From: Ruegeria marina
Lineage (GTDB): Bacteria; Pseudomonadota; Alphaproteobacteria; Rhodobacterales; Rhodobacteraceae
DNA: 64,000 bases
Direction: 5' to 3'
Assembly (NCBI RefSeq): GCF_900101475.1
Contig: NZ_FMZV01000007.1
Span: forward strand, 1 to 64,000
Numbering within the stretch: the first letter of the stretch is position 1; each line of letters begins with the position of its first letter. Both the position numbers and the translations under genes were made by a program. The notes below the pieces were generated by a model. The model made no database searches, had not been told where the DNA came from, and saw nothing but the letters and a program-made list of their open reading frames with translations. Below are positions 35,182-45,274 of this stretch, piece by piece.

Positions 35182-36198
35182 ATGGCCCTCGGCGCCCTGA
35201 TCAAACCGCAAGATGGCAGCGTCCAGACGGACCTGCACCTGGAATTCCCCGACAACCGGCTGTTGATTGACTTGTGCGGCGAACACGACCGTCACCTGGT
35301 GCTTATAGAACAGGTCCTCGGCGTGCAGATCGTGCGGCGTGGCAATCACCTGTCGATTCTCGGCGACGACCCCGAGGCGCGCGCCCGAGCGGGCGAGATC
35401 CTTGAAGCGCTTTACGAACGTCTGCAATCGGGCCGCCCTGTCGAAGGCGCCGATGTGGATCGGGAACTTCGCATGGTCCGAGCTACCGAAGACGCTGACC
35501 CGCGCGACGGTGACCAGCTGGAAATGTTCCTGGGCGGAAGATTCGAGATAAAGACCCGCAAGAAACCGGTCGAACCGCGCACCGAGGCGCAAAAGGCCTA
35601 CGTCAAGTCGCTGTTCGAGAATGAACTGGCCTTCGGCATCGGGCCTGCGGGCACCGGCAAGACCTATCTGGCGGTGGCGGTCGGCGTCACAATGTTCATC
35701 AACGGGCTGGTCGACCGCATCATCCTCAGCCGCCCGGCGGTCGAGGCCGGCGAAAAGCTGGGTTACCTGCCCGGCGACATGAAGGACAAGGTCGATCCTT
35801 ACATGCAGCCGCTCTATGACGCGCTGAACGATTTCCTGCCGGGCAAGCAGGTGGCCAAGCTGATCGAGGAAAAGAAGATCGAGATCGCGCCGCTGGCCTT
35901 CATGCGCGGCCGTACCCTGGCCAATGCCTTTGTGGTGCTCGACGAGGCGCAGAACGCCACCACCATGCAGATGAAGATGTTCCTGACCCGTCTGGGCGAG
36001 GGCAGCCGCATGGTGATCACCGGCGACATCAGCCAGGTGGACCTGCCGCGCGGCGTGATGTCGGGACTGGCCGATGCCGAACGGCTGTTGAAGCCGGTCC
36101 CGGGGATCAGTTTCAACTATTTCACCTCGAAAGACGTTGTCCGGCATCCATTGGTCGCAGCGATCATCGAAGCCTATGAAAAGGACATCCCGACCTGA
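35182..36198 (+). CDS. phoH: PhoH-like ATPase
   Basis: A 338-residue P-loop ATPase with a Walker A GPAGTGKT (154-161) and Walker B VVLDEAQN (about residues 239-246). An N-terminal KH-like RNA-binding region precedes the ATPase. PhoH proteins are linked to RNA metabolism, and the gene regularly sits before ybeY, as here. The start at 35182 follows CAGGAGAG. It begins the phoH-ybeY-corC-lnt gene run. Confidence 0.93.
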   Translation: MALGALIKPQDGSVQTDLHLEFPDNRLLIDLCGEHDRHLVLIEQVLGVQIVRRGNHLSILGDDPEARARAGEILEALYERLQSGRPVEGADVDRELRMVRATEDADPRDGDQLEMFLGGRFEIKTRKKPVEPRTEAQKAYVKSLFENELAFGIGPAGTGKTYLAVAVGVTMFINGLVDRIILSRPAVEAGEKLGYLPGDMKDKVDPYMQPLYDALNDFLPGKQVAKLIEEKKIEIAPLAFMRGRTLANAFVVLDEAQNATTMQMKMFLTRLGEGSRMVITGDISQVDLPRGVMSGLADAERLLKPVPGISFNYFTSKDVVRHPLVAAIIEAYEKDIPT

Positions 36199-36299
36199 GA
36201 CTGCCCTGCGGGAGCCGGGTCACGGTGAAAGCCGGGCGCGCGCGTTGCACCCCAAAGATTGCTGTTTCCCAGGCTTTCCGCCTCGGATAAGAGGGCGGC

Positions 36300-36794
36300 A
36301 TGGTTGCCGATGTGATAATTGAAGACCCACGATGGGAAGCCGCCGGACTCGAGCCTTTGTCCGAGAAGGCGGTGCGTGCCACTCTGGCGCATCTGGGACT
36401 GGACCCCGATGAATGGGAAGTCTGCGTGATGGGGTGCGATGACGCCCGGATCGCCGATCTGAACCGGGACTTCCGGGGCAAGCCGGCTGCGACCAACGTG
36501 TTGTCCTGGCCTTCCGAGGAGCGGGCAGCGGAAACGGCTGGTTCGCCCCCGGATCTGCCGTCAGGCCCTGACCCCGAGCTTGGGGACATCGCAATTGCCT
36601 TTGAGACCTGCCGGCAAGAGGCCGAGGCGGCGGGCAAACCGATGGGCGATCATGTGACGCATTTGATCGTTCATGGGGTGTTACATCTGATGGGTTATGA
36701 CCATATCCGTGACGAAGACGCCACGTTGATGGAAGGTTTGGAGACCGAGATACTTGGCAATCTGGGCATAGATGACCCATATTATGCGGGATGA
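36300..36794 (+). CDS. ybeY: endoribonuclease YbeY (16S rRNA maturation)
   Basis: A 164-residue metalloprotein with the zinc signature His125, His129 and His135 (HGVLHLMGYDH) and the conserved N-terminal Arg-containing LNRDFRGKPAATNVLSWP. It processes the 3' end of 16S rRNA and contributes to ribosome quality control. It follows phoH by 101 bp and precedes the CorC gene. Confidence 0.94.
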   Translation: MVADVIIEDPRWEAAGLEPLSEKAVRATLAHLGLDPDEWEVCVMGCDDARIADLNRDFRGKPAATNVLSWPSEERAAETAGSPPDLPSGPDPELGDIAIAFETCRQEAEAAGKPMGDHVTHLIVHGVLHLMGYDHIRDEDATLMEGLETEILGNLGIDDPYYAG

Positions 36795-36827
36795 CGGGCC
36801 AAGGGGCTCTGGATTGGATTCGGAATA

Positions 36828-37715
36828 ATGGGCGACATAGAAGGCAGTTCTAGCGCAGCGCATAGCGCGCAACCGGATGTTACCGGCGAAACGAACGCAG
36901 ACAGATCTGGATTTTTCACACGCATCATGGATGCGTTCTCGACGGGCGAAGGCGAAGAAAAGACCGAGCCCGAAGGCACCTCTGCGGCGCCTGTGGCCAT
37001 GCCTGGCCTTCTGAACCTGCGGCGCATGCGGGTGGAAGACGTGGCCATCCCGACCGCAGAGATCATCGCGGTGCCCGTGACCATATCCAAGGATGAATTG
37101 GTTCAGGTGTTCCGCGATAGCGGTCTGACCCGAATTCCCGTCTACGAGAACACGTTGGATACACCGCTGGGATTCGTTCACCTCAAGGATCTGGCGCTGA
37201 CCCACGGGTTCAACGGCAATTCCGCCGCCTTCGATCTTGCGTCGATGCTGCGGCCGCTGCTGTTCGTGCCGCCTTCGATGTCGATCGGAGTGCTCCTGAC
37301 CAAGATGCAGACGGAACGCCGTCATATGGCGCTTGTGATCGACGAATATGGCGGGGTCGACGGCCTGCTGACGATCGAGGACCTGATCGAACAGGTCGTG
37401 GGCGAGATCGAGGACGAACACGATACTGACGAGGCGCAGACCTGGGTCAAGGAACGTCCCGGCTGCTATATCGCGCAGGCGAAGACGCCGCTGGACGAGT
37501 TCGAGGCGGAAATCGGTCGATCCCTGACCAGCCACGAGGACGTGGACGAAGAGGAGATCGACACGCTGGGCGGTCTCGTCTTCATGCTGTCAGGCCGTAT
37601 ACCGGCCCGTGGCGAAGTCGTTCTGCATCCGGAAGGCGTTGAGTTCGAAGTCATGGATGCCGATCCACGCCGCATCAAGCGGCTGCGTGTCATGATCCCC
37701 GAAGCCGCGGCATGA
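36828..37715 (+). CDS. corC: CorC/HlyC-type protein with CBS pair and transporter-associated domain
   Basis: A 295-residue cytoplasmic protein. Residues about 70-190 form a CBS-domain pair (VYENTLDTPLGFVHLKD; LVIDEYGGVDGLLTIEDLIE). Residues about 205-290 form the CorC_HlyC domain (EIDTLGGLVFMLSGRIP). In other bacteria it is associated with Mg/Co efflux. Its stop overlaps the lnt start (ATGA). The position between ybeY and lnt is conserved in proteobacteria. Confidence 0.9.
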   Translation: MGDIEGSSSAAHSAQPDVTGETNADRSGFFTRIMDAFSTGEGEEKTEPEGTSAAPVAMPGLLNLRRMRVEDVAIPTAEIIAVPVTISKDELVQVFRDSGLTRIPVYENTLDTPLGFVHLKDLALTHGFNGNSAAFDLASMLRPLLFVPPSMSIGVLLTKMQTERRHMALVIDEYGGVDGLLTIEDLIEQVVGEIEDEHDTDEAQTWVKERPGCYIAQAKTPLDEFEAEIGRSLTSHEDVDEEEIDTLGGLVFMLSGRIPARGEVVLHPEGVEFEVMDADPRRIKRLRVMIPEAAA

Positions 37716-39229
37716 CCTTTCTGTCCGGTTGGCGGCTGTGGCAGCGCATGGCACTGGCCGCCGCTCTGGGCGTCATAGCAGCTTTGGGTTTGGCCCCGAC
37801 TTCGATCTGGGTGGCGACGATTGCCGCACTGCTTACGGTGCCCGCCCTTTTTCAGGCGGCGCGGTCGCGCGGGCAGGCGGCCTGGACCGGCTGGGCTTTT
37901 GCCACCGGATATTTCGGCCATGCGCTTGTCTGGATCGTGGAACCCTTCATGGTCGACGTGGCCCGCCATGGCTGGATGGCGCCATTTGCCCTTGGCTTGA
38001 TCGCCGGTGGCCTGGCGCTGTTCTGGGCTGCCGCCTTTGCCCTGGCAGCAATGCCCTGGCGTGGAGCCGAACAGCGGATCTTGCTCCTGGCCCTGGCGCT
38101 CGGGGTGGCGGAATGCGCCCGCGGCTATGTCTTTTCCGGTTTTCCATGGGCCGGTCTGGCGCAGATCTGGGTCGGCACCGATGCGTCGCTGCTGCTGGCC
38201 TGGTCCGGGCCGAATGGTCTGGCATTGATCACGCTGCTGGTTGCGCTGTTGCCCGGCGCTGCACTGGCGCTTGGACGCGGGGGGGCCGCTCTTCTGCTCC
38301 GGTGTCTGCCGGCTGTCGCCTTCGGACTGGCGATCGCCGCCGCTGATTCCGGACGGCCCGATATTGCGATGTCAGGCAAGACCGTGCGTCTGGTGCAGCC
38401 GAATGCCCCGCAACACCAGAAATGGGATCCCGACTGGTATCCTGTTTTTCTGGAAAGGAAGATCGAGTTTACCGGCGCCGGGCCTCGGCCAGATATGGTT
38501 GTCTGGCCGGAATCCGCCTTGCCTTACTGGCTCGAAAGAGCCGGGCCGGTCCTTCAGGAGATCGCTGATGCCGCGCGCGGCGCTCCGGTCGTGATCGGGG
38601 CCAACCGTGCGAGCGGCCCGCGCATCTTCAACTCGATGGCGGTTCTGGGGCCAGGTGGCGATGTGGACCAAGTCTATGACAAGCACCACCTGGTGCCGTT
38701 CGGCGAATATGTTCCTTTTGGCGATCTGCTGGAGCGTATCGGGATCTCGGGTTTTGCAAGCCGGGATGGGCAGGGGTTCAGTTCTGGTCCGGGACCGGCC
38801 GTGATCCGGATTGCGGGTATCGGTGCAGCCTTGCCCCTGATCTGTTACGAGGCCGTGTTTCCGCAGGACGTCAACGGCGCACCGGATCGGCCCGATTTTC
38901 TGTTGCAACTCACCAATGACGCATGGTTCGGAACCTGGTCCGGACCGTATCAGCACCTTGCACAGGCGCGCATGCGTGCAATCGAACAGGGCCTGCCCAT
39001 GGTGCGGGTAGCGAATACTGGCGTTTCGGCGATGATCGACCCGCTGGGCCGGATCACGACAGCCATTCCCCTGAATCAGGCAGGCTACGCGGATGCCGAA
39101 CTGCCGTTGCCGCTGGCCCCCACGGCCTACAGCCAGACCGGCGACCTGCCTGTGGTTCTGGCGATGCTCGTCCTGTTGATCGGTGTTGCCCGGATTCCGG
39201 TTCGACCTGCCGCGATAAATAGCGATTGA
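37712..39229 (+). CDS. lnt: apolipoprotein N-acyltransferase
   Basis: A 505-residue inner-membrane enzyme that adds the third acyl chain to lipoproteins. Six or more N-terminal helices are followed by a periplasmic nitrilase domain whose triad is visible: Glu267 (WPESALPYW), Lys324 ([12 protein letters not shown]) and Cys378 (LICYEAVFP). It ends phoH-ybeY-corC-lnt; the SAM/SAH riboswitch of metK follows directly. Confidence 0.94.
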   Translation: MTFLSGWRLWQRMALAAALGVIAALGLAPTSIWVATIAALLTVPALFQAARSRGQAAWTGWAFATGYFGHALVWIVEPFMVDVARHGWMAPFALGLIAGGLALFWAAAFALAAMPWRGAEQRILLLALALGVAECARGYVFSGFPWAGLAQIWVGTDASLLLAWSGPNGLALITLLVALLPGAALALGRGGAALLLRCLPAVAFGLAIAAADSGRPDIAMSGKTVRLVQPNAPQHQKWDPDWYPVFLERKIEFTGAGPRPDMVVWPESALPYWLERAGPVLQEIADAARGAPVVIGANRASGPRIFNSMAVLGPGGDVDQVYDKHHLVPFGEYVPFGDLLERIGISGFASRDGQGFSSGPGPAVIRIAGIGAALPLICYEAVFPQDVNGAPDRPDFLLQLTNDAWFGTWSGPYQHLAQARMRAIEQGLPMVRVANTGVSAMIDPLGRITTAIPLNQAGYADAELPLPLAPTAYSQTGDLPVVLAMLVLLIGVARIPVRPAAINSD

Positions 39230-39264
39230 CCTCAACAAATGCGGGGCGTATCCCGGCTCAGACC

Positions 39265-39310
39265 TGCCACAACGGCTTCCTGGCGTGGCATGGGTAATCA
39301 TTAATGGAGC
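39265..39310 (+). ncRNA. SAM/SAH riboswitch upstream of metK
   Basis: TGCCAC (39265-39270) pairs with GTGGCA (39285-39290) to form P1 around the highly conserved loop AACGGCTTCCTGGC. Loop bases GCTTC (39275-39279) can pair with GGAGC (39306-39310), closing an H-type pseudoknot that hides the GGAG ribosome site, 8 nt before the metK ATG. This is the small SAM/SAH riboswitch described in Rhodobacterales; with SAM bound it would block metK translation. Confidence 0.93.
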
Positions 39311-39317
39311 ACTTTGC

Positions 39318-40499
39318 ATGTCCCGACAGAACTACATCTTCACTTCGGAATCCGTTTCCGAAGGGCACCCGGACAAGGTTTGCGACCGGATCTCCGACGC
39401 CGTTCTCGACGCCTTTCTGACCGAGGAACCCGAAGCGCGGGTTGCCTGTGAAACCTTTGCCACCACCAATCGCGTCGTGATCGGCGGCGAAGTCGGCCTG
39501 TCGAACAAGGACAAGCTGCGTGAGTATATGGGCCGCATCGACGAAATCGCGCGCGCCTGCATCAAGGATATCGGCTACGAGCAGGACAAGTTCCACCATC
39601 AGACGGTGGAGATCACCAACCTGCTGCACGAACAGTCGGCGCATATCGCCCAGGGCGTGAACGCGTCCGGCGACAAGGACGAAGGCGCCGGCGACCAGGG
39701 CATCATGTTCGGCTACGCCAGCACCGAGACCCCGGCGCTGATGCCGGCGCCGATCCAGTACAGCCACGCGATCCTGCGCCGGCTGGCCGAGGTGCGCAAG
39801 AACGGCACCGAACCGGCGCTTGGCCCGGATGCGAAATCGCAGCTGTCGGTGATCTATCGCGATGGCAAACCGGTCGGTGTGTCGTCGATCGTGCTCTCGA
39901 CCCAGCATCTGGACGAAGCGCTGACCAGCGCTGATATCCGCGCCATCGTCGAGCCCTATATTCACGAGGTTCTGCCCGAGGGCTGGATCACCGGCGACAC
40001 CGTCTGGCACGTGAACCCGACCGGCAAGTTCGTCATCGGCGGCCCGGACGGCGACGCCGGCCTGACCGGTCGCAAGATCATTGTCGATACCTACGGCGGA
40101 GCCGCCCCGCATGGCGGCGGCGCCTTCTCGGGCAAGGATCCGACCAAGGTGGACCGCTCGGCCGCCTATGCCGCGCGCTACCTTGCCAAGAACGTGGTCG
40201 CCGCCGGCATGGCAGAACGCTGCACCATCCAGCTCAGCTATGCCATCGGCGTGTCGGCCCCGCTGTCGATCTATGCCGACACCCACGGCACGGGCACGGT
40301 CTCCGATGCCGAGATCGAGGCGGCCATCCCCAAGGTCATGAACCTGACCCCGCGCGGTATCCGTACGCATCTGAGCCTGAACAAGCCGATCTACCAGCGC
40401 ACGGCGGCCTATGGCCATTTCGGCCGTGACCCCGAGGCCGACGGCGGTTTCAGCTGGGAACGGACGGATCTGGTCGAAGCGCTCAAGAAGGCGGTCTGA
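39318..40499 (+). CDS. metK: S-adenosylmethionine synthase
   Basis: A 393-residue enzyme making SAM from methionine and [19 protein letters not shown] (about residues 8-23), [12 protein letters not shown] (about residues 122-133) and [17 protein letters not shown] (about residues 275-291) are the family signatures. The start at 39318 is fixed by the riboswitch-embedded GGAG site; an upstream start at 39285 lies inside the riboswitch and is rejected. Expression is predicted to fall when SAM is abundant. Confidence 0.96.
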   Translation: MSRQNYIFTSESVSEGHPDKVCDRISDAVLDAFLTEEPEARVACETFATTNRVVIGGEVGLSNKDKLREYMGRIDEIARACIKDIGYEQDKFHHQTVEITNLLHEQSAHIAQGVNASGDKDEGAGDQGIMFGYASTETPALMPAPIQYSHAILRRLAEVRKNGTEPALGPDAKSQLSVIYRDGKPVGVSSIVLSTQHLDEALTSADIRAIVEPYIHEVLPEGWITGDTVWHVNPTGKFVIGGPDGDAGLTGRKIIVDTYGGAAPHGGGAFSGKDPTKVDRSAAYAARYLAKNVVAAGMAERCTIQLSYAIGVSAPLSIYADTHGTGTVSDAEIEAAIPKVMNLTPRGIRTHLSLNKPIYQRTAAYGHFGRDPEADGGFSWERTDLVEALKKAV

Positions 40500-40512
40500 C
40501 CCGGAAACCGAC

Positions 40513-40539
40513 AAGGGGCGCAGGACACTGCGCCCCTTT
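40513..40539 (+). terminator. hairpin after metK
   Basis: AAGGGGCGCAG (40513-40523) and CTGCGCCCCTT (40528-40538) form a perfect 11-bp stem with the loop GACA, 13 bp after the metK stop. The T tract is short (TTT), so it may slow transcription before trmB rather than stop it fully. Confidence 0.75.
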
Positions 40540-40601
40540 CGCGTTGTCAGGAACGGGTTCGCGTCTTGCGCCCGGCGCGCGCTCGCAGTAACCCGGCGGC
40601 C

Positions 40602-41315
40602 ATGAGCAAAACCACCCCCGACCGCCCGCGCCGCAACTTCTATGGCCGCATCAAGGGCAAGACCCTTAAACCGAACCAGCGGACCTATCTGGACGAAGAC
40701 CTGACGCCCCTGTCGCCGGGCGCGGTGAGCTGGGAGGACAACCCCGACCGCGCGCCGCTCGATCTGGGGGCGATGTTCGGCGGGCGCGACGTCTGGCTGG
40801 AAATCGGCTTTGGCGGTGGCGAGCATCTGGTGCACCAGGCGGCGCGGAACCGTGACATCGGCATCATCGGGGCGGAACCTTTCATCAACGGCGTGGCGAT
40901 GCTCCTGGGCAAGATCCGGGCGGCCGAGGCGGAAAACATCCGCGTCCACCCCGGCGACGTGCGCGACCTGTTCGACGTGCTGCCGGAACAGAGCATTTCG
41001 CGCGCCTTCCTGCTTTATCCAGATCCCTGGCCCAAGAAGCGCCACCATCGCCGCCGCTTTGTCACGCCCGAACATCTGGACCCGCTGGCGCGCGTGCTCA
41101 AACCCGGCGCCATCTTCCGGGTTGCCACCGACATTCCCGATTATGTCCGCCAGACGCTGGAGGAAGTGCCGCGCGCCGGATTCGAATGGTTGGCCGAAAC
41201 TCCCGCCGACTGGCGCCAGCCCTGGGAGGACTGGATCTCGACCCGCTACGAGCAGAAGGCGCTGCGCGAAGGCCGGGTGCCGCATTATCTGACCTTTCGC
41301 CGCGCCCGCGACTGA
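40602..41315 (+). CDS. trmB: tRNA (guanine-N7)-methyltransferase
   Basis: A 237-residue SAM-dependent methyltransferase that forms m7G46 in tRNA. LEIGFGGGEHL (about residues 66-76) binds SAM, and FLLYPDPWPKKRHHRRR (about residues 137-153) is the TrmB signature. It follows metK, its cofactor supplier, behind a hairpin. It is convergent with a membrane-protein gene 5 bp away. Confidence 0.95.
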   Translation: MSKTTPDRPRRNFYGRIKGKTLKPNQRTYLDEDLTPLSPGAVSWEDNPDRAPLDLGAMFGGRDVWLEIGFGGGEHLVHQAARNRDIGIIGAEPFINGVAMLLGKIRAAEAENIRVHPGDVRDLFDVLPEQSISRAFLLYPDPWPKKRHHRRRFVTPEHLDPLARVLKPGAIFRVATDIPDYVRQTLEEVPRAGFEWLAETPADWRQPWEDWISTRYEQKALREGRVPHYLTFRRARD

Positions 41316-41320
41316 CGCGA

Positions 41321-42151
41321 TCAACCCGGTATCGGATCGTTCAGCGCGCTGAACCGCCGACCCTTGCTGAACCAGGCCAGGGCAAAGGCCCACAGCATCG
41401 TGGTTTCGAAGGCAAAGGTCAGGTTCCAGGCGTTCCACCACACCTTGAATGCCGGACCCGTAAGGAACCCGATGCAGGCCAGGAACGTCACACAGCCAAG
41501 GATTGTATAGCCGCATACCCCGTAGAGCAGATTGCGCCGGCGTTTGCTCTCGATCAGACGATTGTCGCGGACATGGCGCTCGGGCACGATCCGCCGCATC
41601 ACCACCAGACAGTAGATGCCCAGGTAGATGAACAGGACCGACGCCGCCATTGTGTGAATATCCCCCACATCCGGGAACAGCATGAAGAAACTGCCATCCG
41701 GCATTGGCACCACACGGTCGGGCGGCCCCGCGTGATACTGGACGAACACTCTCGACAGGAACCCCGGATGATCTTCACACCCGTTGCCGACGGTCGGAAA
41801 GATGGCGACGAAAAACGCACCCATCCCGGCTATGAAGGATCCGGTATCCTCGATCCAGTGTTCGCCGGAATAAGCGATCATGAAACCGCCGATAAAGCTC
41901 AGAAGCCCCACGAAGATCGAGCCCAGGATCTGCGCGTAATAGTAGTGGCTGATGCTGTCGCGATAGCAGTCGCCATCCAGACGCGCCCCAAGGAACATGA
42001 TGATCGGCAGGCAGAGCGCGACGAGGCCAACGAGAAAGGCCAGCCTGTTTTGTGTGCGCAGGTCTTGCGCCTGCATCGGGTCCTTTTCGGGCTGCCTGGG
42101 CTGGATCCACCTGGTCGGCCCGGTGGTCAGGATGTTGGTGTTTTCCGGCAT
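41321..42151 (-). CDS. multi-pass membrane protein of unknown function
   Basis: A 276-residue protein with about six hydrophobic helices after a cytoplasmic N-terminus of about 35 residues. A conserved-looking [14 protein letters not shown] segment lies between helices 1 and 2. Three paired acidic/Cys positions (CEDHPGF) face one side. I do not recognise a family with confidence. It lies between trmB and aroA on the opposite strand and appears to be monocistronic. Confidence 0.7.
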   Translation of the reverse strand: MPENTNILTTGPTRWIQPRQPEKDPMQAQDLRTQNRLAFLVGLVALCLPIIMFLGARLDGDCYRDSISHYYYAQILGSIFVGLLSFIGGFMIAYSGEHWIEDTGSFIAGMGAFFVAIFPTVGNGCEDHPGFLSRVFVQYHAGPPDRVVPMPDGSFFMLFPDVGDIHTMAASVLFIYLGIYCLVVMRRIVPERHVRDNRLIESKRRRNLLYGVCGYTILGCVTFLACIGFLTGPAFKVWWNAWNLTFAFETTMLWAFALAWFSKGRRFSALNDPIPG

Positions 42152-42308
42152 AGTCCGTTCCCTGTCTTTGGTTGATTATGCCCGTGGCCACCAATGCTAT
42201 CACATCCCGCGGCGTCGACGAACCGCCGGAATGCAGCGTGCAAAACGCTCTGGACCGTTTCCGGCCGATTGTTTAGGGCTTGGGCGAAGCAAGAAAGAGG
42301 TTTCCCGC

Positions 42309-43655
42309 ATGTCCGGACACGGCACCCCCATCCCCATGACCTCGCATCCCTGCGGCCCGCTGAGCGGTGTCGCCGATGTGCCGGGAGACAAGTCGATCTC
42401 GCACCGCTCGCTGATCCTCGGCGCCATGGCCGTGGGTGAAACGCGCATTACCGGCCTGCTCGAAGGTGAAGACGTGCTGGACACCGCCAAGGCGATGCGC
42501 GCCTTCGGGGCCGAGGTCACGCGGCACGCCGACGGCACCTGGACGGTGCAGGGCGTCGGGGTCGGCGGTTTTGCCGAGCCCGAACAGGTGATCGATTGCG
42601 GCAATTCCGGCACCGGCGTGCGGCTGATCATGGGGGCAATGGCGACATCGCCGATCACCGCGACCTTTACCGGCGACGCCAGCCTCAACAAGCGCCCGAT
42701 GGCGCGGGTGACCGATCCGCTGGCGCTGTTCGGCGCGCAATCGGTGGGCCGCAAGGGCGGCCGGTTGCCGATGACCATCGTCGGCGCCGCCGATCCGGTT
42801 CCGGTGCGCTATGTGGTGCCGGTGCCGTCGGCGCAGGTGAAATCGGCGGTGCTGCTGGCCGGGCTCAACGCGCCCGGCAAGACCGTGGTGATCGAGAAGG
42901 AGGCCACCCGCGACCATTCCGAACGGATGCTGGCGGGCTTCGGCGCCGAGGTGACGGTCGAGGATACCGACGAAGGCCGCGTCATCACCCTGACCGGCCG
43001 GCCCGAGCTGAAACCGCAGGTCATCGCGGTGCCGCGTGACCCCTCGAGCGCTGCCTTTCCGGTCTGCGCCGCGCTGATCACGCCCGGTTCGGACGTGCTG
43101 GTGCCGGGCATCGGGTTGAACCCGACGCGCGCCGGTCTCTTCACCACGCTGCGCGAGATGGGCGCCGACCTGACCTACGAGAACGAGCGTACTGAGGGGG
43201 GCGAACCGGTCGCCGACCTGCGCGCGCGCTATTCGCCCGACATGAAAGGGATCACCGTCCCGTCCGAGCGCGCCGCCAGCATGATCGACGAATACCCGGT
43301 CCTGTCGGTGGTCGCCGCCAACGCCGAAGGTGTGACCATGATGGGCGGCGTCAAGGAGCTGCGGGTCAAGGAAAGCGACCGCATCGACGCGATGGCCCGC
43401 GGGTTGCGCGCCAATGGCGTGACGGTCGAAGAGGGCGAGGACTGGTGGGCCGTGCATGGGCTCGGCATCGGCAATGTGCCCGGCGGTGGCACCTGCGAGA
43501 GCTTCCTGGATCACCGGATCGCCATGTCCTTCATGGTGATGGGCATGGGCGCGCAGGCCCCCGTCTCGGTCGACGATGGCAGCCCGATCGCCACATCCTT
43601 CCCGATCTTCGAGCCGCTGATGGGCGGCCTGGGGGCCAGGCTGGAGCGGACATGA
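42309..43655 (+). CDS. aroA: 3-phosphoshikimate 1-carboxyvinyltransferase (EPSP synthase)
   Basis: A 448-residue enzyme of the shikimate pathway. [16 protein letters not shown] at the N-terminus and [12 protein letters not shown] in the C-terminal half are typical. Much of the sequence ([45 protein letters not shown]) resembles class II, Agrobacterium CP4-like enzymes. The loop that in CP4 carries Ala100 (NAATG) reads NSGTG here, with the Gly found in glyphosate-sensitive enzymes. It is coupled to cmk by an ATGA overlap. Confidence 0.94.
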   Translation: MSGHGTPIPMTSHPCGPLSGVADVPGDKSISHRSLILGAMAVGETRITGLLEGEDVLDTAKAMRAFGAEVTRHADGTWTVQGVGVGGFAEPEQVIDCGNSGTGVRLIMGAMATSPITATFTGDASLNKRPMARVTDPLALFGAQSVGRKGGRLPMTIVGAADPVPVRYVVPVPSAQVKSAVLLAGLNAPGKTVVIEKEATRDHSERMLAGFGAEVTVEDTDEGRVITLTGRPELKPQVIAVPRDPSSAAFPVCAALITPGSDVLVPGIGLNPTRAGLFTTLREMGADLTYENERTEGGEPVADLRARYSPDMKGITVPSERAASMIDEYPVLSVVAANAEGVTMMGGVKELRVKESDRIDAMARGLRANGVTVEEGEDWWAVHGLGIGNVPGGGTCESFLDHRIAMSFMVMGMGAQAPVSVDDGSPIATSFPIFEPLMGGLGARLERT

Positions 43656-44269
43656 GCTTTACCGTTGCAATCGACGGTCCGGCAGCGGCAGGTAAAGGCA
43701 CGATCTCGAAGGGGGTCGCGGCCCGCTTCGGGTTCGCGCATCTCGATACCGGGTTGCTGTATCGGGCGGTGGGCCGTCGGATGCTTGACGGCGAAACGCC
43801 CGAGGCCGCGGCGCTTGCCCTGACGGCCGAGGATCTGGACCGGCCCGATCTGAGGACTGCCGAAGTGGCGCAGGCCGCCAGCAAGGTGGCCGCCATTCCG
43901 GCAGTGCGCGCCGCGCTGGTCGATTTCCAGCGCGCCTTTGCCCGTCGCGCGGGTGGCGCGGTGCTGGATGGTCGCGACATCGGCACCGTGATCTGTCCCG
44001 AGGCCGAGGTGAAGCTGTTCGTGACCGCCAGCGCCGAGGTGCGCGCCGAACGGCGTTACCTGGAACTGGCGGCCAAGGGCAGCCGGATGACGCGCGAAGA
44101 GGTGCTGGCCGACGTGAAGGAGCGCGACGCGCGCGACGCCGAACGCGCCGCAGCCCCAATGAAACCTGCGAAGGATGCGGTCATGTTCGACACCAGCGCG
44201 CTGGATATCGACGCCGCGCTGGCCGCCGCCATCGCGGTCATCGAAGCCAGGATGTCCGCGAAAGGCTGA
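43652..44269 (+). CDS. cmk: cytidylate kinase
   Basis: A 205-residue nucleoside monophosphate kinase phosphorylating CMP and dCMP. The P-loop is [10 protein letters not shown] (about residues 8-17), followed by LDTGLLYRA and the [12 protein letters not shown]-binding segment. The aroA-cmk order, with a 4-bp overlap, is common in alphaproteobacteria (often followed by rpsA). Here rpsA does not follow; the decayed hpa region comes next. Confidence 0.94.
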   Translation: MSFTVAIDGPAAAGKGTISKGVAARFGFAHLDTGLLYRAVGRRMLDGETPEAAALALTAEDLDRPDLRTAEVAQAASKVAAIPAVRAALVDFQRAFARRAGGAVLDGRDIGTVICPEAEVKLFVTASAEVRAERRYLELAAKGSRMTREEVLADVKERDARDAERAAAPMKPAKDAVMFDTSALDIDAALAAAIAVIEARMSAKG

Positions 44270-44325
44270 TCCTTTCAGGCGTTGAGTAAATCGGAGGCGG
44301 CGCCAGCATCTGTTTGCAACGCCGG

Positions 44326-44400
44326 CTAATCGACGAGTTTCTGAATAGGGCAAAGACCTCTGAGCTGCCCGGCGGCGTTCGCATGCTCTTCGGGCGTCAT
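44326..44400 (-). pseudogene. 24-codon fragment, possibly the start of a hydratase (hpaH-like)
   Basis: MTPEEHANAAGQLRGL, then CPIQKLVD and a stop. The ATG overlaps the stop of the FAH-family gene (ATGA), as for the next gene of an operon. The first 15 residues resemble the start of 2-oxohept-3-ene-1,7-dioate hydratases, but the reading frame then ends beside cmk. Best read as a gene cut off by a deletion. Confidence 0.4.
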
Positions 44401-45248
44401 GCCTCGTCCTCCACCCCGTTGACCAGCGTGCCGATACCGGTCACCTCGACCTCGACCATGTCGCCGGGTTTCAGGTAGCGCGGCGGATCGAACCGCGCGC
44501 CTGCGCCGGTGGGGGTGCCGGTGACGATGATGTCGCCCGGATTGAGCGTGGTGAAGGTCGAGATATAGGCGATCTCCTCGCGCACCGGAAAGATCATGTT
44601 GGCCAGCGCATCGTCCTGCCGCACCTCGCCATTGACCCGGGTGGTGATCCGCGCCGCGTCGATCTGCGCGGGATGGGTAAAGGGCACCATCCACGGCCCG
44701 ATCGCGCCCGAACGGTCCCAGTTCTTGCCCTGGGTGACGTTGAACTTGGCATGCCGCACCCAGTCGCGAATGGTGCCTTCGTTGCAGATGCTGAGTCCGG
44801 CGATATGGTCATAGGCATCCTCGGCCCGGATGCGCCGCCCGCCCTTGCCGATGACCACGGCCATCTCGCCCTCGTAATCCAGCGTGTGGTTTTCCGGCGG
44901 ACGGATCAGCGGCTGGCCATGTCCGACGAAGCTTTCGGGAAACCGCACGAAAAGCGACATGTATTTCGGCTGCTCGCTGCCATCGAGATACTCGGCGTTG
45001 CGCTCGGGGAAGTTGACGCCGACGCAGATGATCTTGCCGGGGTTGGGAACCGGCGGCAGATAGGTGAAATCGGTATGCGTCACCCCCCGGCCCATCGCGG
45101 CATGCGCCAGGTCGCGCAGGCCGCCCGCCGCGATCACCGCGCGCAAGTCGGGCCAGTGCGGGAAATCGGGCGACAGCGCCAGGAACCCGTCATCGCGGAC
45201 GATACCGTAATACTCCTGTCCCTCGGACGAGATGGTGGCGAATTTCAT
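44397..45248 (-). CDS. fumarylacetoacetate hydrolase-family protein (HpaG-like)
   Basis: A 283-residue FAH-fold enzyme with the Mg-binding DYEGEMAVVIGKGGRRI (about residues 117-133) and the catalytic KICVGVNF/NPGKI segment. FAH proteins beside extradiol dioxygenases act as isomerases/decarboxylases of the ring-cleavage product, as HpaG does for homoprotocatechuate. It appears complete, but both flanking genes are fragments, so it may be a surviving member of a lost pathway or may have another substrate. The start at 45248 begins MKFATIS. Confidence 0.8.
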   Translation of the reverse strand: MKFATISSEGQEYYGIVRDDGFLALSPDFPHWPDLRAVIAAGGLRDLAHAAMGRGVTHTDFTYLPPVPNPGKIICVGVNFPERNAEYLDGSEQPKYMSLFVRFPESFVGHGQPLIRPPENHTLDYEGEMAVVIGKGGRRIRAEDAYDHIAGLSICNEGTIRDWVRHAKFNVTQGKNWDRSGAIGPWMVPFTHPAQIDAARITTRVNGEVRQDDALANMIFPVREEIAYISTFTTLNPGDIIVTGTPTGAGARFDPPRYLKPGDMVEVEVTGIGTLVNGVEDEA

Positions 45249-45274
45249 GGCGTTCCTCTTGTCTGTCCCGGATA

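Noticed and set aside
39258-41516. 752-codon minus-strand frame
   Set aside because: Antisense to metK and trmB, both certain genes; no domain features.
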